From NCBI GenBank assembly GCA_029260755.1, contig JAJDCQ010000073.1, positions 1-64,000 on the forward strand: 64,000 bases of DNA. The letters are read 5' to 3'. The stretch comes from Planctomycetota bacterium. Lineage in GTDB: Bacteria; Planctomycetota; J058; JAJDCQ01. The notes under the pieces are model-generated. The model was given only the letters and a program-made list of their open reading frames with translations, ran no database searches and was not told the origin of the DNA. Shown piece after piece: positions 48,201 to 56,300 of this stretch. Numbering within the stretch: the stretch's first letter is position 1; every line of letters starts with the position of its first letter. The position numbers were made by a program, and so were the translations under genes.

Positions 48201-48384
48201 CGATGTGACGGTCGGCCAGGTGGACCCGGCAGGACGGGTCCCGACCGAGGAAGAGCTCGTGGAAGGTGCCGGAGACCTCGGTCAGCCCGCCCTCGTCCTC
48301 GGTGAGGATGTCGAGCGCGATGAACGCCGCCGCAGGAGCTTCGTCGATCTCCGCAAGGGCCGTCGCCCCGACACGATCCGCCAC
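45295..48384 (-). CDS. Double FHA-domain protein with a type II secretion-like domain
   Basis: This is a 1029-residue protein. An N-terminal FHA domain (about 45-125; GRDPSCRVHLADRHIGRRRA) and a C-terminal FHA domain (about 885-975; LEIGSAPSADIRIEAPGIED, DSHVAI) should bind phosphothreonine peptides. Residues about 150-215 resemble the N-terminal domain of GspE/PilB (LVDGAVAAEHRLVPIRLDGG). The middle is acidic and Pro/Gly-rich with DDPFG repeats. A further folded region (640-850) of unknown type has a hydrophobic segment (AGWTFMAGLAVTTLVLYL). The GTG start has AGAGGAGG upstream. It leads the operon and faces the kinase pair, so it is the likely reader of their phosphorylation. Confidence 0.85.
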   Translation of the reverse strand: MADRVGATALAEIDEAPAAAFIALDILTEDEGGLTEVSGTFHELFLGRDPSCRVHLADRHIGRRRARFVFDRGRWRLHDLGGAEPLHIVRDGVEVALGPNARTIAIRADDIIRICGYDTRVLRLEERDDAAADPEISIDLDDLLEGDAIPPEVIALVDGAVAAEHRLVPIRLDGGALVIAVEELPSPERLEALRFILGRDRIIAVVANRSAIEDALLALYDIDVDLDVDDEDDEDESASEDRRRDGDDAAKQERERSEPRNEAKKEVAYRTYHFDEPDDDLAIDEGAPVGSEKDALDDLEFLLDGAGEPEPSPADTGAFMASDTGVHAAVGPGEVEEEHPEPEPDLSWPEGPSADAPPPAEAGAWSGLDPFAATPTPPAAPFGAPAQAAPADLASDDFSVAPVAFDDPFGDDPFGDDPFGADPFGDEADAPPTFRSLMDGPIGALPSGSLSASLGMPQAGYGPPGSGEPVPGAAGGGGGAPGPSPEVLAQVARARAAMSASGPDLPSAAPSGAPYGAPYGAPAALPPASAPPPPPRPTASRRRSSAAERSFAVAAAPRMQAARGGGPGIGALFGAAADLAGAAAGAAIGAAGAAIEKMQEQSKDRDAKLTKGGAAATKTGARGTRVVKSYERRTTVRWWSRMNPNRTFPMLVIFSLHEVEKIVAEAVEQVQSKTRLKIKESDPFVKVVPHIPGCLVVPPELDVDTRPAMAEGRFHVTPIAEGDFDDAYVELHYEGKVVDKIPIPTRSVAQTATKAAGFFAVASPVLSQLLETYGIDVADRPAEAATFVSRIVNALGGTGNAGWTFMAGLAVTTLVLYLKRRPKAAPPMTKFFDTAALAPDANKADEAVAKYKARLLVFAPKTRRIFPIEKKTLEIGSAPSADIRIEAPGIEDSHVAIAFGSDGAFRLIARRGGGNTTVNGEPLGAGGTFVLEGDVFIQLGGGTRVSLWFYIESRDERLDDPTLRQVYVRLVERAQETRAAEVRAAFADPGTTFRAGVAELVIGGALPLSKWRRLREAVDDLPRLLKPKT
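47111..47170. repeat. Four 15-bp repeats encoding DDPFG units
   Basis: CCGAACGGGTCGTCG-type units occur four times in tandem with one or two changes each, encoding FGDDP repeats in the acidic linker of the FHA protein. Confidence 0.85.
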
Positions 48385-48638
48385 GCGTCCTCCTCTCGCC
48401 CGACCGGGCGCAGCCCATGGTAGATCGACCCCCGAGGGCCCGCCAGGCCGGGGCGGTGCCCTCCAGCTCCGAGGACGCTCGGGCGCGGGTCGGCGTGTCG
48501 GATCGGCCGGGCTTCTCCGACGCGATGCCAGTCGTTGCTGGAGTTACGCCGAGGGGAGCCGGGCGCGTCGTCTGGATCTCCGGCGCCGCCGACGGATAGG
48601 GTGGGGCGAGCGCCGCGCCCAGACCTGGAGCCTTCGCG

Positions 48639-49340
48639 ATGACCGAGTCGAGCGAGACCCCCTCCGACGCCCCGCCCCGGTTCGTCCCGCTGCCGTTCGA
48701 GCGGCTCGCCGAGGACGAGATGCGACGCCGGGCGACGGCGTTCCACGCCGAGATGAACCGTCGCCGGACGGTGCGCGACTTCAGCCGCGATCCGGTGCCG
48801 CTCGACGTCATCCGCTCGGCGATTCGGACCGCGGGCACGGCGCCATCGGGCGCGCACCTCCAGCCGTGGCACTTCGCCGTCGTCACCGACGGCGAGCTGA
48901 AGCGCCGGATCCGCGAGGCCGCCGAGGCCGAGGAGAGGAAGAGCTACGAGGAGCGCTTCCCGCCCGAGTGGCTGGCCGTCCTCGCCCCCCTTGGCACCGA
49001 CGAGGTGAAGGCGCACATCGAGGACGCCCCCGTCCTGATCGTCGTCTTCGCCGAGCGGACGCCGCCGCCCGGGTCGGGTCGGACGCGCAACTACTACGTG
49101 ACCGAGTCGGTCGGGCTGGCGACCGGGCTGCTGATCGCGGCGCTCCACCGGGCGGGCCTGGCGACCCTGACGCACACGCCCAACCCGATGGGCTTCCTCC
49201 GGGAGCTCCTCGGCCGCCCGCCGAACGAGACGGCGTTCGTCCTGCTCCCCGTCGGCTACCCGGCCGAGGGGGCGCGGGTGCCCGACCTCAACCGGAAGCC
49301 GCTCGAGGGGATCATGACGTGGCACGGGCCCGCGATCTGA
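48639..49340 (+). CDS. Nitroreductase-family flavoprotein
   Basis: This 233-residue FMN-dependent oxidoreductase has the family signature NRRRTVRDFSRDPVPLDVIR at about 40-60 and GTAPSGAHLQPWHFAVV after it (phosphate/FMN binding). The C-terminal half has SVGLATGLLIAALHRAGLAT and a final LEGIMTW. Domain order resembles the subgroup that includes iodotyrosine deiodinase-like enzymes. Substrate is unknown. GGAG precedes the ATG by about nine bases. It lies 46 bases upstream of the tetR gene, with a candidate operator in between. Confidence 0.88.
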   Translation: MTESSETPSDAPPRFVPLPFERLAEDEMRRRATAFHAEMNRRRTVRDFSRDPVPLDVIRSAIRTAGTAPSGAHLQPWHFAVVTDGELKRRIREAAEAEERKSYEERFPPEWLAVLAPLGTDEVKAHIEDAPVLIVVFAERTPPPGSGRTRNYYVTESVGLATGLLIAALHRAGLATLTHTPNPMGFLRELLGRPPNETAFVLLPVGYPAEGARVPDLNRKPLEGIMTWHGPAI

Positions 49341-49356
49341 CTTTCTCCTGGCTGAT

Positions 49357-49379
49357 TGACCAAAAATCGAATATGGTCA
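49357..49379 (+). promoter_or_regulatory. Candidate TetR operator upstream of tetR
   Basis: A 23-bp site with half-sites TGACCA and TGGTCA separated by 11 AT-rich bases. It ends seven bases before the tetR ATG. The site at 50026-50048 shares 16 of 23 positions, including the first ten bases and the closing GTCA. Confidence 0.65.
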
Positions 49380-49386
49380 TTTCGTC

Positions 49387-49989
49387 ATGAACGTGGACAA
49401 GCGAGATCGGATCCTGAAGCAGGCGGCGGCCGCGTTCGCCCGCTTCGGCTTCCGGAAGACGACGATGAGCGAGATCGCCCGGGCCGCGGGCGTCGCGAAG
49501 GGATCGCTCTACCACGCCGCCGAGTCCAAGGAGGAGCTCTTCTACAAGGTGCTCGAGCGCGAGGTCGACGGCTGGGTCGATGAGGCCCGGGCCCGGATCG
49601 ACCCCGACGTGCCCGCGGACCGGACGCTCCGGGCGATGAGCGAGGCGGGCTTCGGCTCGCTCGAGAAGCGACCGCTCATCCGGTCGCTTCTGGTCGGGGA
49701 GGCGAGCGCCGAGCTGCCGGACTGGTCGGACGCGTTCGCCGACCTCCGTCGCCGCGGCGCCCGGAACGTCGTCGAGGCGCTCGAGGTCGGCGTGCGACAG
49801 CGGCGCTTCCGGAAGGATCTCGACGTCGAGATCGTGGCGAGCCTCCTCCAGGAGATGCAGGTCGCCACCTACATGTTCCACACCCGCGGGAAGGGGGCGA
49901 AGGCGCGCCTCGCGCGCCGGCGCCAGGTCGGCCTCGAGGTCGTCCTCCACGGGATCGCACGATCGGGGCGGCGCTCGTCGGGCCTCTAG
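49387..49989 (+). CDS. TetR-family transcriptional regulator
   Basis: This is a 200-residue regulator. The N-terminal DNA-binding domain shows RDRILKQAAAAFARFGFRKT, then TMSEIARAAGVAKGSLYHAA (helix-turn-helix about 27-46), then KEELFYKVLE. The C-terminal ligand domain is helical and not assignable. Palindromic candidate operators lie just upstream and before the SDR gene downstream, which suggests autorepression and control of the SDR gene, with de-repression by a small ligand. Confidence 0.92.
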   Translation: MNVDKRDRILKQAAAAFARFGFRKTTMSEIARAAGVAKGSLYHAAESKEELFYKVLEREVDGWVDEARARIDPDVPADRTLRAMSEAGFGSLEKRPLIRSLLVGEASAELPDWSDAFADLRRRGARNVVEALEVGVRQRRFRKDLDVEIVASLLQEMQVATYMFHTRGKGAKARLARRRQVGLEVVLHGIARSGRRSSGL

Positions 49990-50025
49990 GTCCCCTGACG
50001 CCCTCCCCTTTTTTTCGATCGGAAA

Positions 50026-50048
50026 TGACCAAAAAACCATATCAGTCA
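50026..50048 (+). promoter_or_regulatory. Candidate TetR operator upstream of the SDR gene
   Basis: A 23-bp site starting TGACCAAAAA and ending AGTCA, closely resembling the site before tetR. It lies 46 bases before the SDR start codon, where a bound repressor would cover the promoter. Confidence 0.6.
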
Positions 50049-50094
50049 CAAAGGCTAGCTGCGAAAGCGCCAGAGAAGAAAGAGAGAGAGAGTC

Positions 50095-50907
50095 ATGCAG
50101 GTCCGAGATCGACACGTCGCCGTCACCGGCGCCTCCTCCGGCATCGGGGCGGCCATCGCCGCGGAGATGGCCGCGCACGGCGCGCGGGTCACCCTCGTCG
50201 CCCGGCGCGAGGAGCGGCTCCGGGAGCTGGCGACGACGCTCGCGCGCGATCACGGCACCGAGAGCTTCGTCGCCGTGGCCGACCTCGCCCGGCTCGAGAC
50301 GTCGACCGACTGGATCGAGGAGGCGCGCGCGGCGCTCGGGCCGATCGACGTCCTCGTCAACAACGCCGGCGTGCAGGTGATCGCCGCGACCGCACGGGTC
50401 GACCCAGACGAAGGCGAGCGGTCGGTCGCCCTCAACCTCCTCGCGCCGCTCCGGGCGACGCGGGTCGTGTTGCCCGGCATGCTCGAGCGCGGCGACGGCG
50501 TGATCGTCAACGTGACATCGATGGCGGCCCTGGCCCCGACCCCGCGGATGACCTACTACAACGCGGGGAAGGCGGGCCTCGCCGGCGCGTCCGAGGCGCT
50601 CCGCGGCGAGCTCCGGAAGACGGGCGTCGACGTCGTGACCGTCTATCCCGGGATCATCGCCGAGACCGAGATGGCGCAGGACGGCCTCGCCGCCTACGCG
50701 TCGTCCACGATGCTCGCGCTCCAGCCTCGCGGGACGGCGCGCAGCCTCGCCGGGCACGTGCGCCGCGCCGTGGAGCGCCGCCGGGCGCGGGTCGTCTACC
50801 CGCGCGCGAACGGTCTCGCCCGGACGTTCCCGACGTTCACCCGCTGGTTGATGGATCGCTTCACGCCCGACCTCGCCTCCGACGGGCTCGCGCGGGCGGT
50901 GAGCTGA
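50095..50907 (+). CDS. Short-chain dehydrogenase/reductase
   Basis: This 270-residue classical SDR has the cofactor motif TGASSGIG at residue 11, VARREER (which favours NADP), NNAG and the catalytic Ser (VNVTSMAAL) with YYNAGK supplying Tyr and Lys. The C-terminal part ends with a Phe/Trp-containing stretch (TFTRWLMDRFTPDL) that may touch the membrane or define the substrate pocket. The leader has an (AG)6 tract immediately before the ATG. It is probably repressed by the upstream TetR protein. The substrate is unknown. Confidence 0.92.
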   Translation: MQVRDRHVAVTGASSGIGAAIAAEMAAHGARVTLVARREERLRELATTLARDHGTESFVAVADLARLETSTDWIEEARAALGPIDVLVNNAGVQVIAATARVDPDEGERSVALNLLAPLRATRVVLPGMLERGDGVIVNVTSMAALAPTPRMTYYNAGKAGLAGASEALRGELRKTGVDVVTVYPGIIAETEMAQDGLAAYASSTMLALQPRGTARSLAGHVRRAVERRRARVVYPRANGLARTFPTFTRWLMDRFTPDLASDGLARAVS

Positions 50908-50943
50908 TGGCGAGGGGTTGGTTCACCGCCTTCCCGTGAGATC

Positions 50944-51080
50944 CGTTCCAGGAACGAGGGAATCTCACGCAAAGGCGCAAAGGCGCAAAGGAGCGTTGCT
51001 GTGCGCCGAGATCCGGCTCCGGCAGGGCCCCTTTGCGCCTTTGCGCCTTTGCGTGAGCTATTCTTCGTTCCAGGAACGAG
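50944..51080. repeat. 137-bp element: inverted repeat flanked by 15-bp direct repeats
   Basis: Arms 50964-50991 and 51030-51057 are perfect 28-bp reverse complements built on the unit GCAAAGGC. Outside them, CGTTCCAGGAACGAG occurs as an exact direct repeat at 50944-50958 and 51066-51080 and is itself palindromic. Open frames over it give strings such as AKAQRRKG and FAPLRLCV, artefacts that I recall from many genomes. It lies between the SDR gene and the end of the copper monooxygenase gene and could also terminate transcription. Confidence 0.8.
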
Positions 51081-51164
51081 ACCGGGCCCCTCCTTCCATC
51101 GAAGAAGAGGCCCGGAACGGCCGAGGAAGCCGTGGCGTCCTCGGCGTCGGCGATCGAAGCGTCG

Positions 51165-53171
51165 TTAGTAGTACTTCTTCTTCGCCGGCTTCTTCTTCTC
51201 GGGAGCCGGCGTCTCCGGCGCCGGCTTCGGCGTCTTCTTGCCGGTCAGGCGCTCGCGCCGCTCCTTCTGCTTGCGCGCCCGCCGCTCCATCTCCTCGCCG
51301 ATGAACGCCTGGATCATCGCCTGCCGGATCGGCTCCATGTGGGCGGGATCCTCGACGACGACGTTGATGAAGTCGAAGCACATCTCGTCGAAGCTCTCCT
51401 CGCCGAAGCGCACGCGCGTCGGCGGGTCGCTCGGGTTGTCGGCGTTGTCCTTGCTGTTGTCGTAGCGGGCCCAGAGCTTGAGCTTCGTTCCGGCGGGGAG
51501 CTTCACCGACTCGCGGTAGAGGTACTGGCCCTGCCAGCGGAAGTTCCAGTCGTCGATGTACATCAGCTCGAGGACCTCGCCGTCGGGCAGCTCTGCCCAG
51601 ATCCGCATCTCCTTGCCGAGGTAGTGCATGTGGGGCGCGTTGCCGATCAGCTCGACCGGCTTCGGCAGCGTCATCTCGCTCGTCTTGATGTAGTTCTTCT
51701 CGCCGGGCGGGATGTCGATGTCGCGCGCGCCGAGGACGATGCCCTCGAGCTTGCGGTTGTCGGTGTTCTTCGCGAAGTAGATCCCGATCCGGCTCTTGTC
51801 CTTCGCGGCCTTCCCGCTCGGGTGATAGTGGAGCTGGAGGACCACGTCGGCCGACTTCTTCACGTAGCGCGCGATGCCGTCGGGGAGGAGGGTCGGTGGC
51901 GACCCGGGGGCGAAGCCGCCGAGCGCGCCCGAGGGGTTGAACCCGATCCCGCCGAAGCCCGGGTAGCCGGGGCCGTCGTGCTGGGCGTCGAGGCGACGGG
52001 CGCGGCGCTCGTCGTCGAGGAACGCGATCGCGTGGTGGACGACGCTCGGAGCGCCCGGCTTGAACTCGAAGCCGATCACCTGCTTGTCGCCATCGAGGTT
52101 CATCGGGAGGACGAAGTTGCGGAAGTCGTCGGGGCCGTCGGCCTTGACCGCGTAGGCCTCGTCCATCTCGATGATCAGGTCCGGCTCGCCGAGGCGCCAG
52201 CCGTCGGGGAAGGACGGCATGGTCGGCAGGTCGTCGTCGTGGCCCTTCGGCGCGTCGGCCTCGGCCCACGCCTCGAGGATCGCGACCTCGTCGGCGTGGA
52301 GGCTCGACTCGTCGAGGAACTCGCCGTGGCCCTTCTTCGGCTGCCAGGGCGGCATGAGCCGGTTCGAGACGACGACGTCGATCATGTCGGCGCGCCGAGC
52401 GGCATCCTCGTAGCTGGTCAGGGTGAACGGCGCGATCTCGCCGTCGCGGTGGCAGCTCATGCAGCTCGTCGCGAGGATCGGCGCGACGTCCCGGGTGTAG
52501 CTGACCTTCGGCTGTCCCTCGGGGCGACGCTCGCCCTCCCAGACGCAGCCGACCGCGTCGGTGACCGGCGTCGCGATCTCTTCGCCGGTCGCGGCGGCCT
52601 GGATCGCGTCCGCGAGCCAGCTGTGCTTGGCCCCGGCGGGCTTCGGCTTGGTGACCGCGTCCCAGCCGTCGTCGATCGCGCCGCGGTAGACGATCCGGTC
52701 ATCGGAGCCCACGACGAACGCCTCGGGGACGGTGCTCGGGGCGAGCGCCGCGCCGAGGATCCCCGAGCCGTCGAAGACGACCGGGAACTCGACCGCGTAC
52801 TCGGCCATGTGCGCGCGCGCCTCGGCGGCCGTCACGAAGCGGTCCGAGATCACCGCGATGAGCTGGGCGCCGGCCGCGTCGGCCGTCTTCGCGAGCGCGT
52901 TCAGCTTCGGCACGCTCCGGTTGCTGATCGGGCACTCGGTCCCGATGAAGACGAACGCCGTCGGCTGGGTCCAGTCGCGCGACCCGACGGTGATGATGGT
53001 GCCGTCGAGCGCCAGGAGTCTCCGTCCCATCAGCCCGGCCGGCTCGGTCGGGAGCGTTCGCGCACCCGGAGTGACGTCGTCGCCTTCGCCGCCGGTTGCT
53101 TCGGCGACGACGAGCGTCGTGACCAAGGCGAGGGCGACCCCGCCGATGACGGTCGTGCGCAGCGTTGCCAT
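51165..53171 (-). CDS. Redoxin / cytochrome c / PHM-type copper monooxygenase fusion
   Basis: This 668-residue exported protein has three domains. Residues 45-175 form an AhpC/TSA-like redoxin with a lone Cys80 (TECPIS). Residues 225-310 form a haem c domain with CMSCH (237-241) and Met273 as possible sixth ligand. Residues 320-620 resemble peptidylglycine alpha-hydroxylating monooxygenase: His379/His380 (VVHHAI), His448 (LQLHYH), His514/His516 (APHMHYLGK) and Met597 (DEMC), equal to all six PHM copper ligands. A Lys/Pro-rich tail ends KKKPAKKKYY. The start at 53171 has AGAGGT upstream and begins a signal peptide. Substrate unknown. Confidence 0.88.
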   Translation of the reverse strand: MATLRTTVIGGVALALVTTLVVAEATGGEGDDVTPGARTLPTEPAGLMGRRLLALDGTIITVGSRDWTQPTAFVFIGTECPISNRSVPKLNALAKTADAAGAQLIAVISDRFVTAAEARAHMAEYAVEFPVVFDGSGILGAALAPSTVPEAFVVGSDDRIVYRGAIDDGWDAVTKPKPAGAKHSWLADAIQAAATGEEIATPVTDAVGCVWEGERRPEGQPKVSYTRDVAPILATSCMSCHRDGEIAPFTLTSYEDAARRADMIDVVVSNRLMPPWQPKKGHGEFLDESSLHADEVAILEAWAEADAPKGHDDDLPTMPSFPDGWRLGEPDLIIEMDEAYAVKADGPDDFRNFVLPMNLDGDKQVIGFEFKPGAPSVVHHAIAFLDDERRARRLDAQHDGPGYPGFGGIGFNPSGALGGFAPGSPPTLLPDGIARYVKKSADVVLQLHYHPSGKAAKDKSRIGIYFAKNTDNRKLEGIVLGARDIDIPPGEKNYIKTSEMTLPKPVELIGNAPHMHYLGKEMRIWAELPDGEVLELMYIDDWNFRWQGQYLYRESVKLPAGTKLKLWARYDNSKDNADNPSDPPTRVRFGEESFDEMCFDFINVVVEDPAHMEPIRQAMIQAFIGEEMERRARKQKERRERLTGKKTPKPAPETPAPEKKKPAKKKYY

Positions 53172-53362
53172 GCTGTTACCTCTTTTCGAAGACCGTGGCC
53201 CGCGAAGGCGGACCTTCCCTCTGGGAGGTACCGACTCTGGAGCTGAGTTGGTTTCACACTGTTTCCCAAGCATCATACGGACGAGACCCCATTGGCCGTT
53301 TGATACCCGTACCACGCCCTGACACCATCGGGCGACGACGGACCGGCCCTGGAGACGCTCAC

Positions 53363-56300
53363 ATGCCCCAAACCCCGCTGCCAGCGGGCCCCGAGGAGCG
53401 ACGCCTCGGCGAGGAGCTCGTCGCCACCGGGCGACTGAGCCAGGATCAGCTCGCGGCAGCTCTCGCGGCGCAGCGGCAGCGCGGCGGGACCCTGCGGCGG
53501 AGCCTGGTCGAGCTCGGCCTCGTCCCCGACGGGAGCGCTCTCCCTCCGAGCGTGTCGCGCGACGAGACGCTCGTCGTCGCGCCGCCGGCCGAGCCGGACG
53601 CGCGCTCGGGGTCCGCCTCGCCGCGGCCGGCGCTCACCCCCGCGCCCCAGGCGAGCCCCGCGCCCAGCCTCGGCCCGCGCCCGGGCGGCCTGCCCCAGCG
53701 GACGCCGGTCTCGGGCCGGCACGCGCCGACCGGCCCGAGCTCGGCGCGTCTGCGGACCCGCCTCGGGGGGAGCGCCCGCCTCACGGCGCCCGATCTGACG
53801 CCGCCGAGCGGCGCGGCCGACTCCTCCGCCGGTCGGGGTCCGCCCGCGGGGCACTCGTCGAGGATCGCGGCGGCCGCCCGGGTGCCCGAGGACGTCGCGG
53901 CGGCGATGGCCGACCCGAGCAGGCGCCTCGGCCGCTACGCCCTCGTCGACGAGCTCGGCCGCGGCGGGATGGGCGTCGTCTACCGCGCGTGGGATGTCGA
54001 GCTGCGCCGGACGGTCGCGATCAAGGCGATCCACGACAGCCTCCTCGACAACCACAAGGAGCGGGAGCGCTTTCATCGCGAGGCCCAGGCGGCCGCCCGC
54101 CTCAGCCACCCCGTGATCGTGGCCGTCCACGAGGCGGGCCAGCACGAGGGGCGGCCGTTCCTCGTCATGGACTACATCCGCGGCGAGACGTTCGCGGAGC
54201 TGCAGAAGAGGGAGCCGCTCCCGGCGCGTCGCGTCGCCGAGATCGTTCGCGATCTGGCGCGCGGGCTCGACCACGCGCACGACCAGGGCGTGATCCACCG
54301 CGACGTGAAGCCGCAGAACGTGCTCCTCGACGCCGAGGGCCGACCCCGTCTGGTCGACTTCGGCCTCGCCCAGTCGATCGACGTCGACCGGCAGCTCACC
54401 CGGACCGGTCAGCTCATCGGGACGCCGCACTACGTCTCGCCCGAGCAGGCGCGCGGCGACCTCACCTCGATCGGGCCGCACTCCGATGTCTACCAGCTCG
54501 GCGGCGTGCTCTACTGGGCGCTCACCGGGTCCCCGCCGTTCCACGGCGCGACCCTCCCCGAGATCCTCGGGAAGGTGTTCACGACCGATCCCGAGCCGCT
54601 CCGCGCCCTCGCGCCCGAGGTGCATCCGGACCTCGAGACGATCGCGCTCCGCTGCCTCGAGAAGGAGCCGCGGCGTCGCTACCTCCGCGCGTCCGACCTG
54701 GCCGCCGAGCTCGACCGGTTCATCCGCGGCGACGCGATCCGGGCGCGTCCGATCGGTCGGCTCGCCCGCCTCGTCCGCTGGGCCGGTCGCAACCGCGCCC
54801 TCGCCGTGACGCTCGGGATCGGCGGCGTCCTCGTCGTCGCGCTCGCCGCGGGCGGCGTCGTCGCCGCCGCCTGGGCCGCGGCCGGCGAGCGCCGCGCCGC
54901 CGAGGCGCGGGCTCGCGACCAGGCGCGGGCTGCCTGGGAGGCGTTCGAGACCGCGCGCGCCGCGGTCCCCGTCGTCGACGATGCCGACGCGGCCGTCGAT
55001 CCGGGCGCCCGCGACCGGCGCCGCCGCGCCCTCGACGGCGTCCTCGCCGCGGGGCTCGAGGCGGTCGCCGCGACCGGACGGGCGCTCGCGGTCCACCCCG
55101 AGGACGACGCGGTCCGCCGGCTCGCGTTCGACGCGGCCCTCGCGTTCGGCGAGGTCGCCCTCGAGACCGAGCAGTGGGGTCTCGCCGCGACGGCGTTCCA
55201 GCGGGCGGCCGCGACCGGGGTCGACGCCGACCGCGCGGCGGCGGCCCTCGAGGCGGTCGCCGTCGAGCGGGCTCGGGTCGAGACCCTCGCTCGCGAGGCG
55301 GTCCTCGGCGTGCTGGCCGACCTGCGCGAGGGCGCCTACGGCGTCGGCGTCGCCGACGTGGAGGACGCGGTCTTCGCCCTCGTCCGACATCCGACGCCGA
55401 CGACGGTCGGGCTGCTCGCCGACGAGCTCGACGCGACGAGCGCGGCGATCCGCGAGAGCGCCCGCGCGATCTACCTCGAGGCGCGAGAGCCGGACGCGGC
55501 CGAGCGCGCCCGCGGGGAGGGCTCGATCGACGGGCTCGCCGAGGCGGTCGACTGGGCGCTCGATCCCGCCTCGCGCGGGCAGGCGCGACCGGAGCTCGCC
55601 GCTCGGCTCGAGCGGGCGCTCGTCCGGATCGTGACGCGGCATCGAGACGCCGGCGGCGCGGTCGAAGGGGCCGACCCGCTCTTCTCGGCGCGCATTGTCG
55701 AGCGCCTCGGCGCGCCGCGGCTCCTGACGGCGCGGGCCTGCTGCGAAGCGCTCGGGCGGATCGGGCTCCCGGCGCCACGGGCGCTCGCGAGCCTCGCCGA
55801 CTACATCGACGCCGAGCTCGACCAGCGCCGAGCGGCCGTCGCCGGGGAGGCGCTCTGCCGGATCGCGACGCCGGAGGCGGTCGGCCTGGCCGTCGCCGCG
55901 CGGAGGCGGCTCGGCCTCCGCGGCCCGTACTGGGAGATCGTCTCGCGCCGGCTCGAGCGGAGCGAGACCGAGGTCGAGCTCGCCGCCGAGACGTGGGCGG
56001 ACTACATGGACCACGGCGTCGCCCTGATGGCGAAGCGCGACCTCGCCGGCGCGATCGAGGCGTTCACCGCGGCGATCACCCTCGACCCGACCCGGCCGCT
56101 CGCCTGGAACGAGCGCGCCCGGGCGAAGTACGGCGGGGGCGACCCGGGCGGCGCCATCGCCGACTTCGACCGCGCGATCGAGCTCGCGCCGCGGAACGCG
56201 CTGTTCCACTCGAGCCGCGGCGGGGCGAAGTTCCAGGTCGGCGATCACCGGGGCGCCCTCGCCGACCTCGCCCTCGCCCTGGAGCTCGACCGGAACCACG

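Noticed and set aside
50918..51304. Open frame with AKAQRRKG and FAPLRLCV strings
   Set aside because: It is a translation of the GCAAAGGC inverted repeat, not a gene.
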